Source of the DNA: Pseudoalteromonas rubra
GTDB taxonomy: Bacteria > Pseudomonadota > Gammaproteobacteria > Enterobacterales > Alteromonadaceae
Length of the DNA stretch: 64,000 nt
Direction: 5' to 3'
NCBI RefSeq assembly: GCF_005886805.2
Contig: NZ_CP045429.1
Span: 590,501-654,500, forward strand
Shown piece after piece: positions 63,317 through 64,000 of the stretch. The position numbers and the translations under genes are program-made. Below the pieces are notes generated by a model. That model was not told where the DNA came from. It saw only the letters and a list, made by a program, of their open reading frames with translations, and searched no databases. Position 1 is the first letter of the stretch. Each line of letters opens with the position of its first letter.

Positions 63317-64000
63317 TTGTTAGCTGTAGTTCGAATTCTGGCAATGGCGCTGTTTATCATCCTCAGTTGTCTGGCTGGCCTGACATTGAGCCTGATCCGC
63401 CCTTTCCATGCTAATAACGTGCACGTGGTCGCTTCCTGGTTTGGTAAGATGTCGCGTGTGATCGGGGTTAAGCTCGAGATCTCAATCGATCCCGGTGCAA
63501 AAGATTTGGGCCCGGCAATGTACATTGCCAATCACCAGAATAATTATGATTTATTTACCTTACCAGCTGTGGTGCCGCACAATACAGTGAGTATGGGTAA
63601 GAAAAGTCTGAAGTGGGTACCTTTTTTCGGCCAATTATATTGGTTATCCGGTAATATCCTGATCGACAGGGCGAATCGTACTAAAGCGGTGAACACCCTG
63701 GACAAATCCATTGCAAAAATTAAGCAACGAGGTATGTCATTGTGGATGTTCCCGGAAGGAACGCGTAGCTATGGCAGAGGCTTACTGCCGTTTAAGACCG
63801 GTGCGTTTCATACGGCCCTGAGTGCTGATGTGCCCGTTGTCCCTGTCTGTATGAACAGTACGGCTGGCCAGATTAAACTCAATCGCTGGAATAATGGGAC
63901 GGTATACATAGATATTCTGGCACCAATCAGTCTGGATAAAGACATACCAGCGCGTGAGCATGCCAAACAGATCCATGCTAAAATGGCAGCACATATTGCA
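63317..64000 (+). CDS. plsC: 1-acylglycerol-3-phosphate acyltransferase, cut by window end
   Basis: Adds the second acyl chain in phosphatidic acid synthesis at the inner membrane. The reading frame is open for 228 codons to the window edge (family about 245 aa), so roughly the last few codons and stop are missing. An N-terminal membrane helix is followed by the catalytic ANHQNNYD (NHx4D motif), GKKSLKWVPFFGQLYWL, and FPEGTRS, then GLLPFKTGAFH. The start is TTG at 63317 with AGGAG eight bases upstream. It is not in the supplied frame list because of that start and the missing stop. Confidence 0.93.
   Translation, partial: MLAVVRILAMALFIILSCLAGLTLSLIRPFHANNVHVVASWFGKMSRVIGVKLEISIDPGAKDLGPAMYIANHQNNYDLFTLPAVVPHNTVSMGKKSLKWVPFFGQLYWLSGNILIDRANRTKAVNTLDKSIAKIKQRGMSLWMFPEGTRSYGRGLLPFKTGAFHTALSADVPVVPVCMNSTAGQIKLNRWNNGTVYIDILAPISLDKDIPAREHAKQIHAKMAAHIA

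Overview
The window is chromosomal DNA from a marine gammaproteobacterium, most likely Pseudoalteromonas or a close relative in the Alteromonadales. This is inferred from protein resemblance and conserved gene order (prmA-dusB-fis-purH, rpsU-yqeY-dnaG-rpoD, rsmD/ftsY-ftsE-ftsX-rpoH, queA-tgt-yajC-secD-secF). No rRNA, tRNA, CRISPR array, prophage or insertion sequence was recognised. The left edge falls just downstream of mltD. The right edge cuts plsC before its stop codon.

Layout. 1-6.4 kb: lytic transglycosylase mltD, a degenerate metallo-beta-lactamase-like protein fused in operon with zapA and a ZapB-like coiled coil, rlmJ, an orphan periplasmic binding protein and an EAL-HDOD protein. 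6.4-19.3 kb: a phosphate block with ppx-ppk, gcvR, pstC-pstA-pstB-phoU, and a DUF47 protein with a Pit permease. A 50-codon leader-peptide-like gene sits between phoU and the Pit pair. 19.3-23.4 kb: oxyR, a terminal-inverted-repeat element, a small membrane protein and a REC-REC-PAS-GGDEF-EAL protein. 23.6-29.3 kb: queA, tgt and yajC-secD-secF. 29.3-45.8 kb: an accessory-like stretch of mostly single genes (lipoprotein, c-di-GMP enzymes, binding protein, duplicated membrane proteins, chemoreceptor, rsuA, LysE exporter, serine hydrolase, deacetylase-like enzyme, DUF2797). 45.8-56.9 kb: a long minus-strand run of purine synthesis (purH, purD), fis-dusB-prmA and the macromolecular synthesis genes rpoD-dnaG-yqeY-rpsU. 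57-64 kb: rsmD, ftsY-ftsE-ftsX, rpoH and plsC.

How the genes work together. High-affinity uptake (Pst), low-affinity uptake (Pit with its DUF47 partner), PhoU signalling and polyphosphate metabolism lie together. PhoB-box promoters with textbook geometry precede both pstC and ppk, so the block reads as a Pho regulon core. A weaker Pho box precedes an EAL-CBS-GGDEF gene and may tie phosphate status to c-di-GMP. Four c-di-GMP-type proteins are present.

The most notable observations are: (i) a perfect CIRCE operator (HrcA site) overlapping the expected rpoH transcription start, with further half-sites spaced 21-22 bp apart just downstream of ftsX; (ii) two very short unreported genes that look like peptide precursors, one of them overlapping the start of a duplicated membrane-protein pair; (iii) an FtsY whose N-terminal domain is expanded by about 32 copies of a 13-residue charged repeat; (iv) a 225-bp TIR-bounded intergenic element after oxyR. 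None of these has been checked against a database.
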